This document shows positions 1 through 7,586 of a stretch of DNA of 64,000 nucleotides, in pieces. Position 1 is the first letter of the stretch, and every line of letters starts with the position of its first letter. A model generated the notes under the pieces. The model was given only the letters and a program-made list of their open reading frames with translations. It searched no databases and had not been told where the DNA came from. The stretch is from Paenibacillus tengchongensis (GTDB lineage: Bacteria > Bacillota > Bacilli > Paenibacillales > Paenibacillaceae), in NCBI RefSeq assembly GCF_008973665.1, contig NZ_WACP01000022.1, forward strand, positions 1 through 64,000, in the 5' to 3' direction. The position numbers were made by a program, and so were the translations under genes.

Positions 1-93
1 GGGAGCAAGCTCCCTCATCACTCCGCTCGACTTGCATGTATTAGGCACGCCGCCAGCGTTCGTCCTGAGCCAGGATCAAACTCTCCAATAAGG
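1..93 (-). rRNA. 16S ribosomal RNA, 5' end only
   Basis: Read on the minus strand, this is the universally conserved start of a 16S rRNA gene: the AGAGTTTGATCCTGGCTCAG primer site lies at about 67-86, followed by the GACGAACGCTGGCGGC block and the TGCAAGTCGAGCG block. The gene runs off the left edge, so only about 93 nt are present. The exact 5' end of the mature RNA is uncertain by a few bases. It follows the spore genes, as rrn operons do after pdaB in B. subtilis. Confidence 0.98.
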
Positions 94-240
94 TTTTTTT
101 CGAGCGCCTACTTCACCCGAATTACCCCGGGAAAATAACCATCCGAAAATTTATCGAATAAGCTGATAGCTCATTTTGAAACTGACGAGAATAAATTCTC
201 ATTTTGGAATCACCGAAGTGAATCCCGATACTCACTCGTT

Positions 241-258
241 GTTCAGTTTTCAAAGATC
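241..258 (-). promoter_or_regulatory. rrn leader boxA antitermination element
   Basis: The minus strand reads GATCTTTGAAAACTGAAC here, close to the Bacillus rrn boxA block (TGCTCTTTGAAAACT). It lies between the tandem promoters and the 16S start, where NusB/NusE-dependent antitermination factors load. The rest of the leader (94-304) shows no gene. Confidence 0.75.
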
Positions 259-304
259 AAAGCTATCATTTTCGTCTTCGCTGTTTGTCAGCGGCGACTT
301 TTAT

Positions 305-334
305 AATATATCATAACCTCGTTTGTTTTGGCAA
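305..334 (-). promoter_or_regulatory. rrn promoter P2 (proximal)
   Basis: Minus strand: -35 TTGCCA at 329-334, 18-bp spacer, -10 TATATT at 305-310, inside an A/T-rich tract just ahead of the rrn leader. It is the proximal member of a tandem pair, the usual layout for Bacillus-type rrn operons. Confidence 0.7.
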
Positions 335-413
335 GCTTTTTTTTGAAAAAGTTTTTTTCGTTTTTTGCTCGCCTGCGTTCTTCTTTTTCAAAATGAAAAG
401 GAGCGCGAGATAT

Positions 414-443
414 AATGTATCACAGCAGCTCCTTATTAGTCAA
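414..443 (-). promoter_or_regulatory. rrn promoter P1 (distal)
   Basis: Minus strand: -35 TTGACT at 438-443, 18-bp spacer, -10 TACATT at 414-419. It lies about 109 bp upstream of P2, with A-tracts in front that could act as an UP element. No gene lies between 94 and 502. Confidence 0.65.
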
Positions 444-502
444 CTATTAGTTTTCATTTTTTTGCGAATATCCATTATGTGTCCCCCTGAATGCTCGAGC
501 TC

Positions 503-733
503 TCAGTGTTTGAACTGCGACGTTCGTCCACCCCACGCATACTTGGACAGTTCTTTTTGCGGAGCGAAACGGGCATACATGCGGAATACCGTTTTATATC
601 GATTGGCAATGGCATGCCTGATATTCTGGTCCAAGCGTTGATCGCTTAAATCCAGAAGCATCTCGTCAAGCTCTTTGCGCAAGACATAATCCAGCTCCTT
701 GCATTCTTTCTCATTGAACAACATTCCCAACAT
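503..733 (-). CDS. small conserved hypothetical protein (76 aa)
   Basis: I recognise the style of a short conserved Paenibacillus protein but no function. From the chosen start it is a 76-residue soluble, highly charged, mostly helical protein rich in Glu/Lys/Arg, without membrane segments or a signal peptide. An in-frame ATG exists 18 nt upstream, but AAGGAGG (742-748) lies after it and 8 nt before the ATG at 733, which decides the start. It is the last protein gene before the rrn promoters, and its weak promoter candidate is at 881-910. Coding is supported by this Shine-Dalgarno fit and an ordinary composition. Confidence 0.7.
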   Translation of the reverse strand: MLGMLFNEKECKELDYVLRKELDEMLLDLSDQRLDQNIRHAIANRYKTVFRMYARFAPQKELSKYAWGGRTSQFKH

Positions 734-880
734 ATGCTTGGCCTCCTTCATAAATTGAACTGAAAAAGTCTTAGATACCTCCGCTTGTGCGATCGAAGTT
801 AGTCCATTGGGTGGGAAACGCAGGTCTATCTATCCGCTTACACTAGATTAACCCGAAGCACGGTACCTATAACCACAAAT

Positions 881-910
881 ATTAAAATTCCCCTCAGCTC
901 CTGAAGACAA
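881..910 (-). promoter_or_regulatory. candidate sigma-A promoter for the small protein gene
   Basis: Minus strand: TTGTCT (905-910), 18-bp spacer, TTTAAT (881-886). It lies in the 240-bp gap between the SpoIIM-family gene and the short protein gene and would give a leader of about 140 nt. The match is moderate and unsupported by other evidence. Confidence 0.35.
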
Positions 911-973
911 GGGATGCCTGCTTCCAGCCCTGAAGCCTTTGGCTTTATATGGTATGCACATTTCCGCCGGATT

Positions 974-1582
974 TTATGATAAGAGGGCAAAGGTTATTGT
1001 ACTTTCGATTACAGCGGCGATAAGCATCATTACTACAACCCACAATGATCCGGTCACAGTTCGCTTCAGCATTGCCGTAAGTGACCGAGATGTCTCATCC
1101 CGGGTATTTGCACTGAATAACCTGGCGGCTACCGTTCCCCCGAATTGCAGCCCTAACGCACAAGCGATCAATAGCGCTGGAATCTCAATAACGCCATGGG
1201 GCAGCAGTCCTTTTATGATCAGTTCGAACAAATCTTGTCCTTGCAGCAGGGACAAATGAATCAAGTATCCGATAACTGCCCCGTTAATGAGTAAGAAGAA
1301 CGCCGGCAGCACCCCGAACAGCGCACCAAGATAAATGATTAGAACAGACTTGATGCTGTTGTTCATGAAAATGAACCAAAAGAAGCTCCATTGCGGATTG
1401 GCCGACTCCCTCAATTCCCCCGCAATCGTGCTTAACCCCTCAAGCTGTCCGGCCAGTAGCCGCTCAATGCTTCCCGTTCCGATCCAGCCGATGCCTCCCC
1501 CAAGAACAAACAATATAAACGCCAGCCACAGCGCAGCGCTCATACTTTTCAAATCTCTAACAAAAGCAGGCAATGAAAGCAT
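974..1582 (-). CDS. SpoIIM-family (DUF95) integral membrane protein
   Basis: A 202-residue protein with about five hydrophobic membrane segments. It carries hallmarks of the SpoIIM/DUF95 family: a conserved Asn in a FMNNSIKS stretch, then a Gly/Pro-containing membrane segment and an INGAVIGYLI segment. Family members include B. subtilis SpoIIM, which forms part of the DMP machine needed for engulfment, but other paralogues exist, so orthology to the sporulation protein is not claimed. Start at ATG 1582 behind GGGAGG. It diverges from pdaB, another spore gene, which supports a sporulation role. It also stands near the position of kbaA in B. subtilis but does not resemble KbaA. Confidence 0.75.
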   Translation of the reverse strand: MLSLPAFVRDLKSMSAALWLAFILFVLGGGIGWIGTGSIERLLAGQLEGLSTIAGELRESANPQWSFFWFIFMNNSIKSVLIIYLGALFGVLPAFFLLINGAVIGYLIHLSLLQGQDLFELIIKGLLPHGVIEIPALLIACALGLQFGGTVAARLFSANTRDETSRSLTAMLKRTVTGSLWVVVMMLIAAVIESTITFALLS

Positions 1583-1706
1583 AGCGGCCTCCCGGTATTG
1601 TATATTCTCCTGTCCATGATTTACTCCGGAATAGGTCTAAGCAGCAGGTACGAGCATACATTTAGAGTAAACAAGCATTTCGTCATGGGAGAGGAGCGCT
1701 GTCAGT

Positions 1707-2510
1707 ATGAATTCGTTTTATGTATTCAGCGGAAAAAAGATTAAACGGTTTCTGTACCTTTTTGCCGCTGCGCTTCTGGCCGCCGGTGTCGTATATGTCG
1801 AGAGGGGCAATATTACCGTTTTCTCTGAATCCGGTCCTTCCGCAATATACAGCGTGCCGACGGAAAAGAAGCTGATCGCCTTAACCTTCGATATTAGCTG
1901 GGGAGAGAAACGGCCTGAACCGATTCTGAAGGTGCTGGAGGATAAAAAAGTGGATAAGGCCACCTTCTTCCTCTCATCACCCTGGAGCAAAACCCACCCG
2001 GATATCGTCACCAGCATCAAGGATGCAGGCTTTGAAATTGGCAGCCACGGCCACAAGCATGTCAACTACAGCACACTCAGCAACGAGGAAATCCGTACGC
2101 AAATTTCGACGGCACATACGATCCTGACCGAAATGACCGGTAAAGCGCCCAACCTGATCCGCATGCCCAACGGCGATTTTGATAAAAGAGTGCTTCAGGT
2201 GGCCAGCGATCTCGGCTATAAGGTGATCCAGTGGGATACCGATTCCCTGGACTGGAAGAACATTGGCGTCGACAATATTGTCAAGCGCGTCACCTCTAAA
2301 GCCCATCCCGGGGATATTGTCCTGTTACATGCGAGCGATTCGTGCAAACAGACACATGAGGCGCTTCCGCTCATTATCGACAATTTGCGGGCTCAGGGTT
2401 ACGAATTTGTGACCGTTTCCGAGCTGATCAGCCAAAGCAGCGCCGACGGCACCGAAGTTCGCGACTCCGCTTGGCTGGATGACAGTCTTGAGGATGCAGC
2501 CGGCATGTAA
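1707..2510 (+). CDS. pdaB: sporulation polysaccharide deacetylase PdaB
   Basis: NodB-fold polysaccharide deacetylase of 267 residues with an N-terminal membrane anchor (about residues 13-30). The motifs are TFDISWG at 60-66, HGHKH at 114-118, an RMPNG segment, DTDSLDW and a LLHASD block. The usual TFDDG motif is TFDIS, so the second catalytic Asp is missing, as is typical for PdaB. PdaB is needed to maintain spore cortex peptidoglycan after sporulation in B. subtilis; the exact reaction is debated. A GGAGAGGAG Shine-Dalgarno precedes the ATG. It is convergent with the polyphosphate kinase gene and ends 13 nt from it. The location between gerD and the rrn operon matches B. subtilis ybaN. Confidence 0.93.
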   Translation: MNSFYVFSGKKIKRFLYLFAAALLAAGVVYVERGNITVFSESGPSAIYSVPTEKKLIALTFDISWGEKRPEPILKVLEDKKVDKATFFLSSPWSKTHPDIVTSIKDAGFEIGSHGHKHVNYSTLSNEEIRTQISTAHTILTEMTGKAPNLIRMPNGDFDKRVLQVASDLGYKVIQWDTDSLDWKNIGVDNIVKRVTSKAHPGDIVLLHASDSCKQTHEALPLIIDNLRAQGYEFVTVSELISQSSADGTEVRDSAWLDDSLEDAAGM

Positions 2511-2523
2511 GCGATCAGCCTGG

Positions 2524-3345
2524 TCAATGCCGGGGAGAAATCAGTTCTGAGATCTCCGGCGTTGGCGCATCCAGCTTCGGATAACTGAGATCCAGCGTCT
2601 CCAGTGTCTTAACGACAATACTTAGCGCCAAGTAATTGCGGTACCAGCGGTGGTTGGCCGGTATCCAGTACCAGGGCGCTTTTTCAATATGAGTCTCTTT
2701 AAAAACATCCTCGTAGGCCCGTTGGTAATCATCCCAGTATTTCCGCTCCTGCAGGTCACTGGCATCAAATTTCCAGTGTTTTGCGGGATCCTGCAGCCGC
2801 TCCTGGATTTTCTCCAGCTGCTTTTCTTTAGAAATATGCAGAAAAAGCTTGATAATGGTCGTACCCTCTTCAGCCAGCATTTCCTCAAACTGGCGGATAT
2901 AACGAAAACGCCGCTTCAGCTCCCCGGCACCGAGCGTACCGTGCACCCGGGGAACCAGCACATCCTCATAGTGGGAACGGTTGAAAGCGGCAATGTAGCC
3001 CTTGGGCGGTGTTTTCATGTGGACGCGCCACAGAAAATCATGCGCTTCTTCTTCAAGTGACGGCTTTTTAAAGCTGGTCACGATGAACCCCTGAGGGTTG
3101 ATGCCCGAGAAAATATGCTTTACAGTTCCATCCTTCCCGCTGGAATCCATACCTTGGAGAACCACGAGCAGTGAGTGCTTTTTCTGGGCAAACAGAATAT
3201 CCTGCAGTTCGGCGAGGCGTTCCTTGAGCTTTTCTGTCTTGAGCAACGCCTCTTCTTTATTATTCAGCTCACCGGTGTCATCCGGATCGAGCCGGTGCAG
3301 CAGCTTATCGGCTGTGTCTTTTATCATATAGCGCTTGATGTTCAT
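2524..3345 (-). CDS. PPK2-family polyphosphate kinase
   Basis: A 273-residue P-loop kinase of the PPK2 family, which transfers phosphate between inorganic polyphosphate and nucleoside di- or monophosphates. Visible motifs: Walker A GMDSSGKDG at about 65-73, the Walker B-like NRSHYEDVLVPRVHG block, and a lid segment rich in Arg/Lys, then WKFDASDL. Class (ADP- or AMP-phosphorylating) cannot be decided by eye. An in-frame TTG lies 15 nt upstream, but GGAGGTGG (3351-3358) is placed 5 nt before ATG 3345, so that start is preferred. It lies between gerD and pdaB, where B. subtilis has kbaA. It diverges from gerD. Confidence 0.9.
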   Translation of the reverse strand: MNIKRYMIKDTADKLLHRLDPDDTGELNNKEEALLKTEKLKERLAELQDILFAQKKHSLLVVLQGMDSSGKDGTVKHIFSGINPQGFIVTSFKKPSLEEEAHDFLWRVHMKTPPKGYIAAFNRSHYEDVLVPRVHGTLGAGELKRRFRYIRQFEEMLAEEGTTIIKLFLHISKEKQLEKIQERLQDPAKHWKFDASDLQERKYWDDYQRAYEDVFKETHIEKAPWYWIPANHRWYRNYLALSIVVKTLETLDLSYPKLDAPTPEISELISPRH

Positions 3346-3524
3346 ATATTCCACCTCCAAAAAATCGTCCTTCGCTTGGGTACCTGTCCTTTAAGATTAA
3401 CCCTTAGGCACCGAATTTAAGCAATGGCTCCGTATTGTCCACTCCGGATGTACGGTGTTTTCTGACCTTTAGCTTTAGCAGAATAATCTTGCCAGTCCTT
3501 CCGTCAAAAACTGCGGTCACCCCT

Positions 3525-3552
3525 CATAAAACCTGCGGTGCGCGGCATACTA
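3525..3552 (+). promoter_or_regulatory. candidate forespore sigma-G promoter of gerD
   Basis: CATA (3525-3528), 17-bp spacer, CATACTA (3546-3552). This fits the sigma-F/sigma-G pattern (gHATR, 17-18 bp, CATnHTA), with a perfect -10. It lies about 20 nt before the gerD Shine-Dalgarno. gerD is sigma-G dependent in B. subtilis, so the assignment is plausible but unproven here. Confidence 0.6.
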
Positions 3553-3585
3553 CAGTCAGGAATCCGATCTAAGGAGGGCAGCGCA

Positions 3586-4278
3586 ATGAAGTGGAGGCGT
3601 GTGGGGATTTACGGCTTGGCACTTACTCTGGTGTTAACCTTAACTGCGTGCGGAGGAGAACAGAGCAGCTCATCGGGCCAAATGGGATATAAGGAAATGA
3701 AGACCATGGTGGTCGATATTCTTAAAAGCGATGATGGGAAAAAAGCGGTCGAGGAAGCACTCAGCGGCAGCTCGGGCTCCGGCTCGTCCGGAGGCGGCGG
3801 ACTCAGCATGAAAATGATGCCGCTGCAGACCACGGAAGAAATCCGGCTAGCGGTTAAAGATACAATTACAGCCCCAGAGTACCAGAAGGAAATCGAAAAG
3901 ATCATGACCGATCCGCAGTTCGCCGGCGATTTCGCCAAGGCCGTCAACTCGCAGAGCAAAGAGCTGCACCTGCAGCTGATTAAGGACCCTACGTATCAGA
4001 AATCGGTCGCAGAAATTATGAAGTCCCCTGAAATGATGAAAATGTTCCTGGATCTTACCAAAACACCGGATTACCGCAAGCAGTCAATGACCATTATGCA
4101 GGAAGCCATGCAAAATCCGCTGTTCCGTATGGAAGTGCTGGGCCTCTTGAAGACAGTCGTCCAGGATGAGCTGCAGCCTAAAGTCGAGAAAAAAGGCGGA
4201 GGAGAAGGCGGCCAGGACGGCGGAGAACAGGGCGGCGGTGGGGGCGGCGAAGAAGGCGGCCAGGAATCCGGTTCATAA
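3586..4278 (+). CDS. gerD: spore germination lipoprotein GerD
   Basis: A 230-residue lipoprotein. The signal peptide ends in a lipobox LTAC with Cys22, so the mature protein is lipid-anchored. GerD is the scaffold that clusters germinant receptors in the spore inner membrane (the germinosome). The helical core shows repeated units of the type KDPTYQKSVAEIMKSPEMM, typical of GerD. Two Gly/Ser-rich segments are unusual: one near residues 60-75 and an acidic Gly-rich tail over the last ~35 residues, making it longer than the 185-residue B. subtilis protein. The start at ATG 3586 is set by AAGGAGGG 6-7 nt upstream; an ORF extension of 48 nt lacks such a site. Confidence 0.93.
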   Translation: MKWRRVGIYGLALTLVLTLTACGGEQSSSSGQMGYKEMKTMVVDILKSDDGKKAVEEALSGSSGSGSSGGGGLSMKMMPLQTTEEIRLAVKDTITAPEYQKEIEKIMTDPQFAGDFAKAVNSQSKELHLQLIKDPTYQKSVAEIMKSPEMMKMFLDLTKTPDYRKQSMTIMQEAMQNPLFRMEVLGLLKTVVQDELQPKVEKKGGGEGGQDGGEQGGGGGGEEGGQESGS

Positions 4279-4297
4279 AATCTTTCGATAGCTCAAG

Positions 4298-4334
4298 GAA
4301 GAGGCCATCTCCCTTTAAAGGAAATGGCCTCTTC
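4298..4334. terminator. hairpin between convergent gerD and salA
   Basis: An 11-bp perfect stem (GAAGAGGCCAT at 4298-4308, ATGGCCTCTTC at 4324-4334) with a 15-nt loop that can itself pair. It sits between two convergent genes and could end both. Neither side has a strong U-tract, so its strength is uncertain. Confidence 0.65.
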
Positions 4335-4362
4335 AGCGTCGGCATATACTAGTGATTTGTAC

Positions 4363-5469
4363 CTATTCAAATTTGGCAATTAGTTTATCCGCCACTTCGG
4401 CGAAGATCTCAGCCGCACTTGTACCCGCTTTATATACGGAAGGGGAGAAATCGGGTTCTGAGATGTGGTTATCGGGTGCGCCTAGCGGCAACTGGGCCAA
4501 CAGTTCGGTATGCAGCGTCTCTGCGAGCCGTGCTCCCCCCCCTCTGCCGAAGACATAGTCTTTCTTCCCGCAGCCGAAGCATTCATAATAGGACATATTC
4601 TCGATTACTCCCAGCACTTCATGGTCTGTCTGCAGTGCCATAGAGCCTGCTCTTGCCGCTACAAAGGCCGCTGTGGCATGCGGGGTAGTCACGATGATCT
4701 CCTTGCTGCCCGGCAGCATCTGATGGACATCCAGGGCCACATCCCCCGTTCCCGGAGGCAGGTCGAGCAGCATATAGTCAAGCTCTCCCCAGCCTACATC
4801 GCTGAAGAATTGCCGCAGCATCTTGCCGAGCATCGGACCGCGCCAGATGACGGGGCTGTTCTCCCGGATAAAGAAGCCCATAGACATTACTTTAACCCCG
4901 AAACGCTCTACAGGAATAATCGTTCCATCCTCGACGACCGGCCCCTCTTCAATGCCCATCATATCGGGAACACTGAAGCCGTAGATATCGGCATCAATGA
5001 GGCCGACCTTCTTGCCCTTACGGGCCAGCGCCACTGCCAAATTTACAGTAACCGTCGATTTTCCGACGCCGCCCTTGCCGCTGGCTACCGCGATGAAGTG
5101 GACACCTGAGTCCTCGCTCAGCAATTCATGGCCCTCAAGCCCTGCTGCGTGGCCTTTCAGCTTGTCCCCCTCATTATGTTCCGGTTGATCCTCTACGCTC
5201 TCTCCGCGCAATATAGCGCGCTCATAGTCGGTGGCATCGCGCAGACGGATATGTACATTGCCCGCCCCGCCTTCTGCCAGCAGATCGCGAACCTCCTGTT
5301 CCAGTTGCATCCGGCTTTGCTCATCGGTATCCAGGCAGGCAACCGATAGTGAGATCCGGTCCTCTTTTACCATAATATCGCGGATCAGTTGCGCATCCAC
5401 AAGGCTTTTTCCAGACACCGGGTCGGTAAGCGGCTGTAGAATTTGCTGAATCTGTTCTCTGGTCAGCAT
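4363..5469 (-). CDS. salA: Mrp/NBP35-type P-loop ATPase (SalA)
   Basis: A 368-residue protein: N-terminal MIP18/DUF59-like domain (about residues 1-80), then a ParA/MinD-type ATPase domain. The deviant Walker A GKGGVGKST is plain, followed by the DADIYGFSVPDM segment and the LLDLPPGTGD Walker B. A CFGCG pair near the C-terminal part is the usual Fe-S carrier motif of the family. Homologues deliver Fe-S clusters; B. subtilis SalA also regulates scoC and protease production. The start at ATG 5469 has AGAGGTG about 6 nt upstream; an in-frame GTG at 5478 is less well placed. It lies between cwlD and gerD as in B. subtilis. Confidence 0.92.
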   Translation of the reverse strand: MLTREQIQQILQPLTDPVSGKSLVDAQLIRDIMVKEDRISLSVACLDTDEQSRMQLEQEVRDLLAEGGAGNVHIRLRDATDYERAILRGESVEDQPEHNEGDKLKGHAAGLEGHELLSEDSGVHFIAVASGKGGVGKSTVTVNLAVALARKGKKVGLIDADIYGFSVPDMMGIEEGPVVEDGTIIPVERFGVKVMSMGFFIRENSPVIWRGPMLGKMLRQFFSDVGWGELDYMLLDLPPGTGDVALDVHQMLPGSKEIIVTTPHATAAFVAARAGSMALQTDHEVLGVIENMSYYECFGCGKKDYVFGRGGGARLAETLHTELLAQLPLGAPDNHISEPDFSPSVYKAGTSAAEIFAEVADKLIAKFE

Positions 5470-5522
5470 GGATAACACCTCTGTTTCTTCCGGATGGGGT
5501 AACTCTCCGGGGATTAGGTTAT

Positions 5523-5531
5523 ATTATAGCA
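5523..5531 (-). promoter_or_regulatory. candidate extended -10 promoter for salA
   Basis: Minus strand: TGC followed by a perfect TATAAT (5523-5528), an extended -10 element, about 50 nt upstream of the salA start. No good -35 hexamer stands at the right distance, which extended -10 promoters tolerate. Confidence 0.5.
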
Positions 5532-5560
5532 TTACCCTCTCCGGAAAGAGTAGTCTACAC

Positions 5561-6307
5561 TTACGGCTGCTCCGCACTGTAACGCAAAATGCCGCGGTAG
5601 ATTGCAGTTGCTACTTTTCGCTGATAGACATCGTCTCCAAGCAGCGCCGATTCCTGCGGATGGGATAGAAAGCCCACCTCCACCAGTACAGCAGGCATTT
5701 TGAGCGCCTTCAGCAAATAGACGGTATTCGCCGTCTTGGCCACACGGTCCGTATTTTCCAGAATGGTTCGAAGCTCTTCCTGAACATAGTCGGCATATAC
5801 CTTGTTCCCCTCAGTGGCCGGATAATAGAAAGTCTGCGCTCCGCTCCAGCGGTCCGAAGGCACGCTGTTCATATGCACGCTTACAAACAGCTCCGCACCC
5901 TTCTCCTCTATGCTTCTCACCCGCTGCTGCAAATCCTGGGTCTTCCGTTTGGAATATCCTTTGGTTCCTTCAAGGGCCAAGTCATAGTCGCCTTCACGCG
6001 TCATTACTACAATTGCGCCGGCCTGCTGCAAATAATCACGCAAATAAAGCGATACTGCGAGATTAATGTCTTTCTCGATCAGTCCTCCGCGGCTGACAGC
6101 TCCCCCGTCCGGGCCCCCGTGGCCGGCATCGATTGCAATGACCTTGCCGGAAAGTGGCAGGCTCCAGTAGTTCGCCGGTTTGGCGCCTGGCATATCGTAA
6201 GCGATTATACTGATGATGGCAGCAAGTAGTACGCCGGCGAGCATGCCTTTCTTGATTCCGCTCCAGGAAATCCAGACCGATACCTTATTGCGCTGTCGGC
6301 CAGACAT
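5561..6307 (-). CDS. cwlD: germination-specific N-acetylmuramoyl-L-alanine amidase CwlD
   Basis: A 248-residue Amidase_3 enzyme with an N-terminal membrane/signal segment (about residues 18-37). Zinc ligands and catalytic residues are visible in AIDAGHGGPDGG, in the Glu of LIEKDINLAV, in VSVHMNS and in VEVGFLSHPQE. CwlD acts with PdaA to make muramic-delta-lactam in the spore cortex, needed for germination. ATG 6307 follows GAGGGGGT at 7 nt; an ATG 36 nt upstream lacks a ribosome site. It lies between sat and salA; in B. subtilis it lies directly upstream of salA in the same way. Confidence 0.95.
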   Translation of the reverse strand: MSGRQRNKVSVWISWSGIKKGMLAGVLLAAIISIIAYDMPGAKPANYWSLPLSGKVIAIDAGHGGPDGGAVSRGGLIEKDINLAVSLYLRDYLQQAGAIVVMTREGDYDLALEGTKGYSKRKTQDLQQRVRSIEEKGAELFVSVHMNSVPSDRWSGAQTFYYPATEGNKVYADYVQEELRTILENTDRVAKTANTVYLLKALKMPAVLVEVGFLSHPQESALLGDDVYQRKVATAIYRGILRYSAEQP

Positions 6308-6385
6308 AACAAAGACCCCCTCGTCCACATAGATTCTACTCATCTATATGGGACAAGAGGGCCAATTAGTACGCCCAGGGATAAT

Positions 6386-7552
6386 TTAAGCTGTAACTTC
6401 CTGCATTCCTTCAATCAGGATTTGTGCCACTTCCGGACGCGTAAACTGCGGAGGCGGACATTCACCGGAACGCAGCAGCGCACGCACCTTCGTGCCCGAC
6501 AACGTCAGATGCTGATCGGCCGGGTGCGGACAGGTCTTGTTCGATGCCATGTTACCGCACTTAACACAGAAGAAGCTGTGTTCGAAGAACAGCGGAGTGA
6601 TACCCAGCTCTTCGGCGCTAAAGTTGGAGAAAATCTCCTGTGCCTCATAGGTGCCGTAGTAATCGCCCACACCGGCATGGTCGCGGCCGACGATGAAATG
6701 CGTACAGCCGTAATTCTTCCGTACCATCGCATGGAAAATGGCTTCCCGGGGTCCGGCATAGCGCATCGCCGCCGGAAATACGCCGAGGAAGGTGCGGTCC
6801 TGCGGATAGTAGTTCTCTAGCAGTGTCAGGTAGCTCTTCATACGCACGTTGGCCGGGACATCATCCGACTTAGTCTCGCCTACGAGCGGATTGAGAAACA
6901 GGGCATCAACCACTTCCATGGCACATTTCTGAATATATTCATGCGCCCGGTGGACCGGATTGCGGGTCTGGAAGCCGACAACGGTTCTCCAGCCTTTTTC
7001 GGCAAAGATTTGCCGGGTCTTAGCCGGATCGAAATAAAAGTCGGCAAATTTCTCCGGCTGCGGCCGGTTCAGCACCGTAATCGGGCCGCCCACATAGGTG
7101 CTTGGACGCGCCAGCAGCTTGCTGACACCGGGATGCTCAGGATCGGTAGTCTTGAACACATTTTGCGCTTCAAATTGCTGGTCCACACTATAAATGCTCT
7201 CTACATCCAAGAGACCGTACACCACGCCGTCATTCTCGCCCACGAGTGTAACAGTATCTCCAACGTTCAAGCTGGAAGCAGTGCTGTCTTCTACAGCAAG
7301 TGTTACAGGTATACTCCAAACGATACCGTCCGCAAGACGCATACTTGTCACTACAGAATGGTAATCCTCTTCATTCAAAAAACCAGTCAGCGGAGAAAAG
7401 GCACCCACACCAATCAAATCAAGATCTGAAATCGTCCATGTATTAATCGGGATGCTCTTATGCTTGGCAGCCTCTTGCAACAACCGTTCTCTTTCCGCTC
7501 CCTCGGCAACCCGTTGAATCAGCGTTCCTCCGTGAGGAAGTATTGAAGTCAT
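6386..7552 (-). CDS. sat: sulfate adenylyltransferase (ATP sulfurylase)
   Basis: A 388-residue ATP sulfurylase that makes adenosine 5'-phosphosulfate (APS) from sulfate and ATP, the first step of assimilatory sulfate reduction. Visible motifs: QTRNPVHRAHE (nucleotide-binding HxxH type), GRDHAGVGDYYG and a Cys/His zinc cluster CVKCGNMASNKTCPH typical of the monofunctional bacterial enzyme; no APS kinase domain follows. The start is ATG 7552 behind AAGGAGAGAG; a longer reading to 7651 would overlap cysH by 65 nt. It is 34 nt downstream of cysH, so the two form an operon from the promoter at 8360-8389. Confidence 0.96.
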   Translation of the reverse strand: MTSILPHGGTLIQRVAEGAERERLLQEAAKHKSIPINTWTISDLDLIGVGAFSPLTGFLNEEDYHSVVTSMRLADGIVWSIPVTLAVEDSTASSLNVGDTVTLVGENDGVVYGLLDVESIYSVDQQFEAQNVFKTTDPEHPGVSKLLARPSTYVGGPITVLNRPQPEKFADFYFDPAKTRQIFAEKGWRTVVGFQTRNPVHRAHEYIQKCAMEVVDALFLNPLVGETKSDDVPANVRMKSYLTLLENYYPQDRTFLGVFPAAMRYAGPREAIFHAMVRKNYGCTHFIVGRDHAGVGDYYGTYEAQEIFSNFSAEELGITPLFFEHSFFCVKCGNMASNKTCPHPADQHLTLSGTKVRALLRSGECPPPQFTRPEVAQILIEGMQEVTA

Positions 7553-7586
7553 CTGCGCTCTCTCCTTCTGTGATTCATCTGCAATA

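Noticed and set aside
285..641. Plus-strand open frame of 118 codons over the rrn promoter region
   Set aside because: It covers both rrn promoters and the conserved small protein gene, has a low-complexity Phe-rich composition and no ribosome site.
1583..1706. Forespore promoter for pdaB
   Set aside because: A CATACAT sequence occurs, but the GAATA element is 21 bp away, outside the 17-18 bp allowed, so no promoter is called.
2500..2535. Terminator between convergent pdaB and the polyphosphate kinase gene
   Set aside because: CCGGCAT and ATGCCGG are inverted, but the loop is about 20 nt and no U-run follows, so it is not listed as a terminator.
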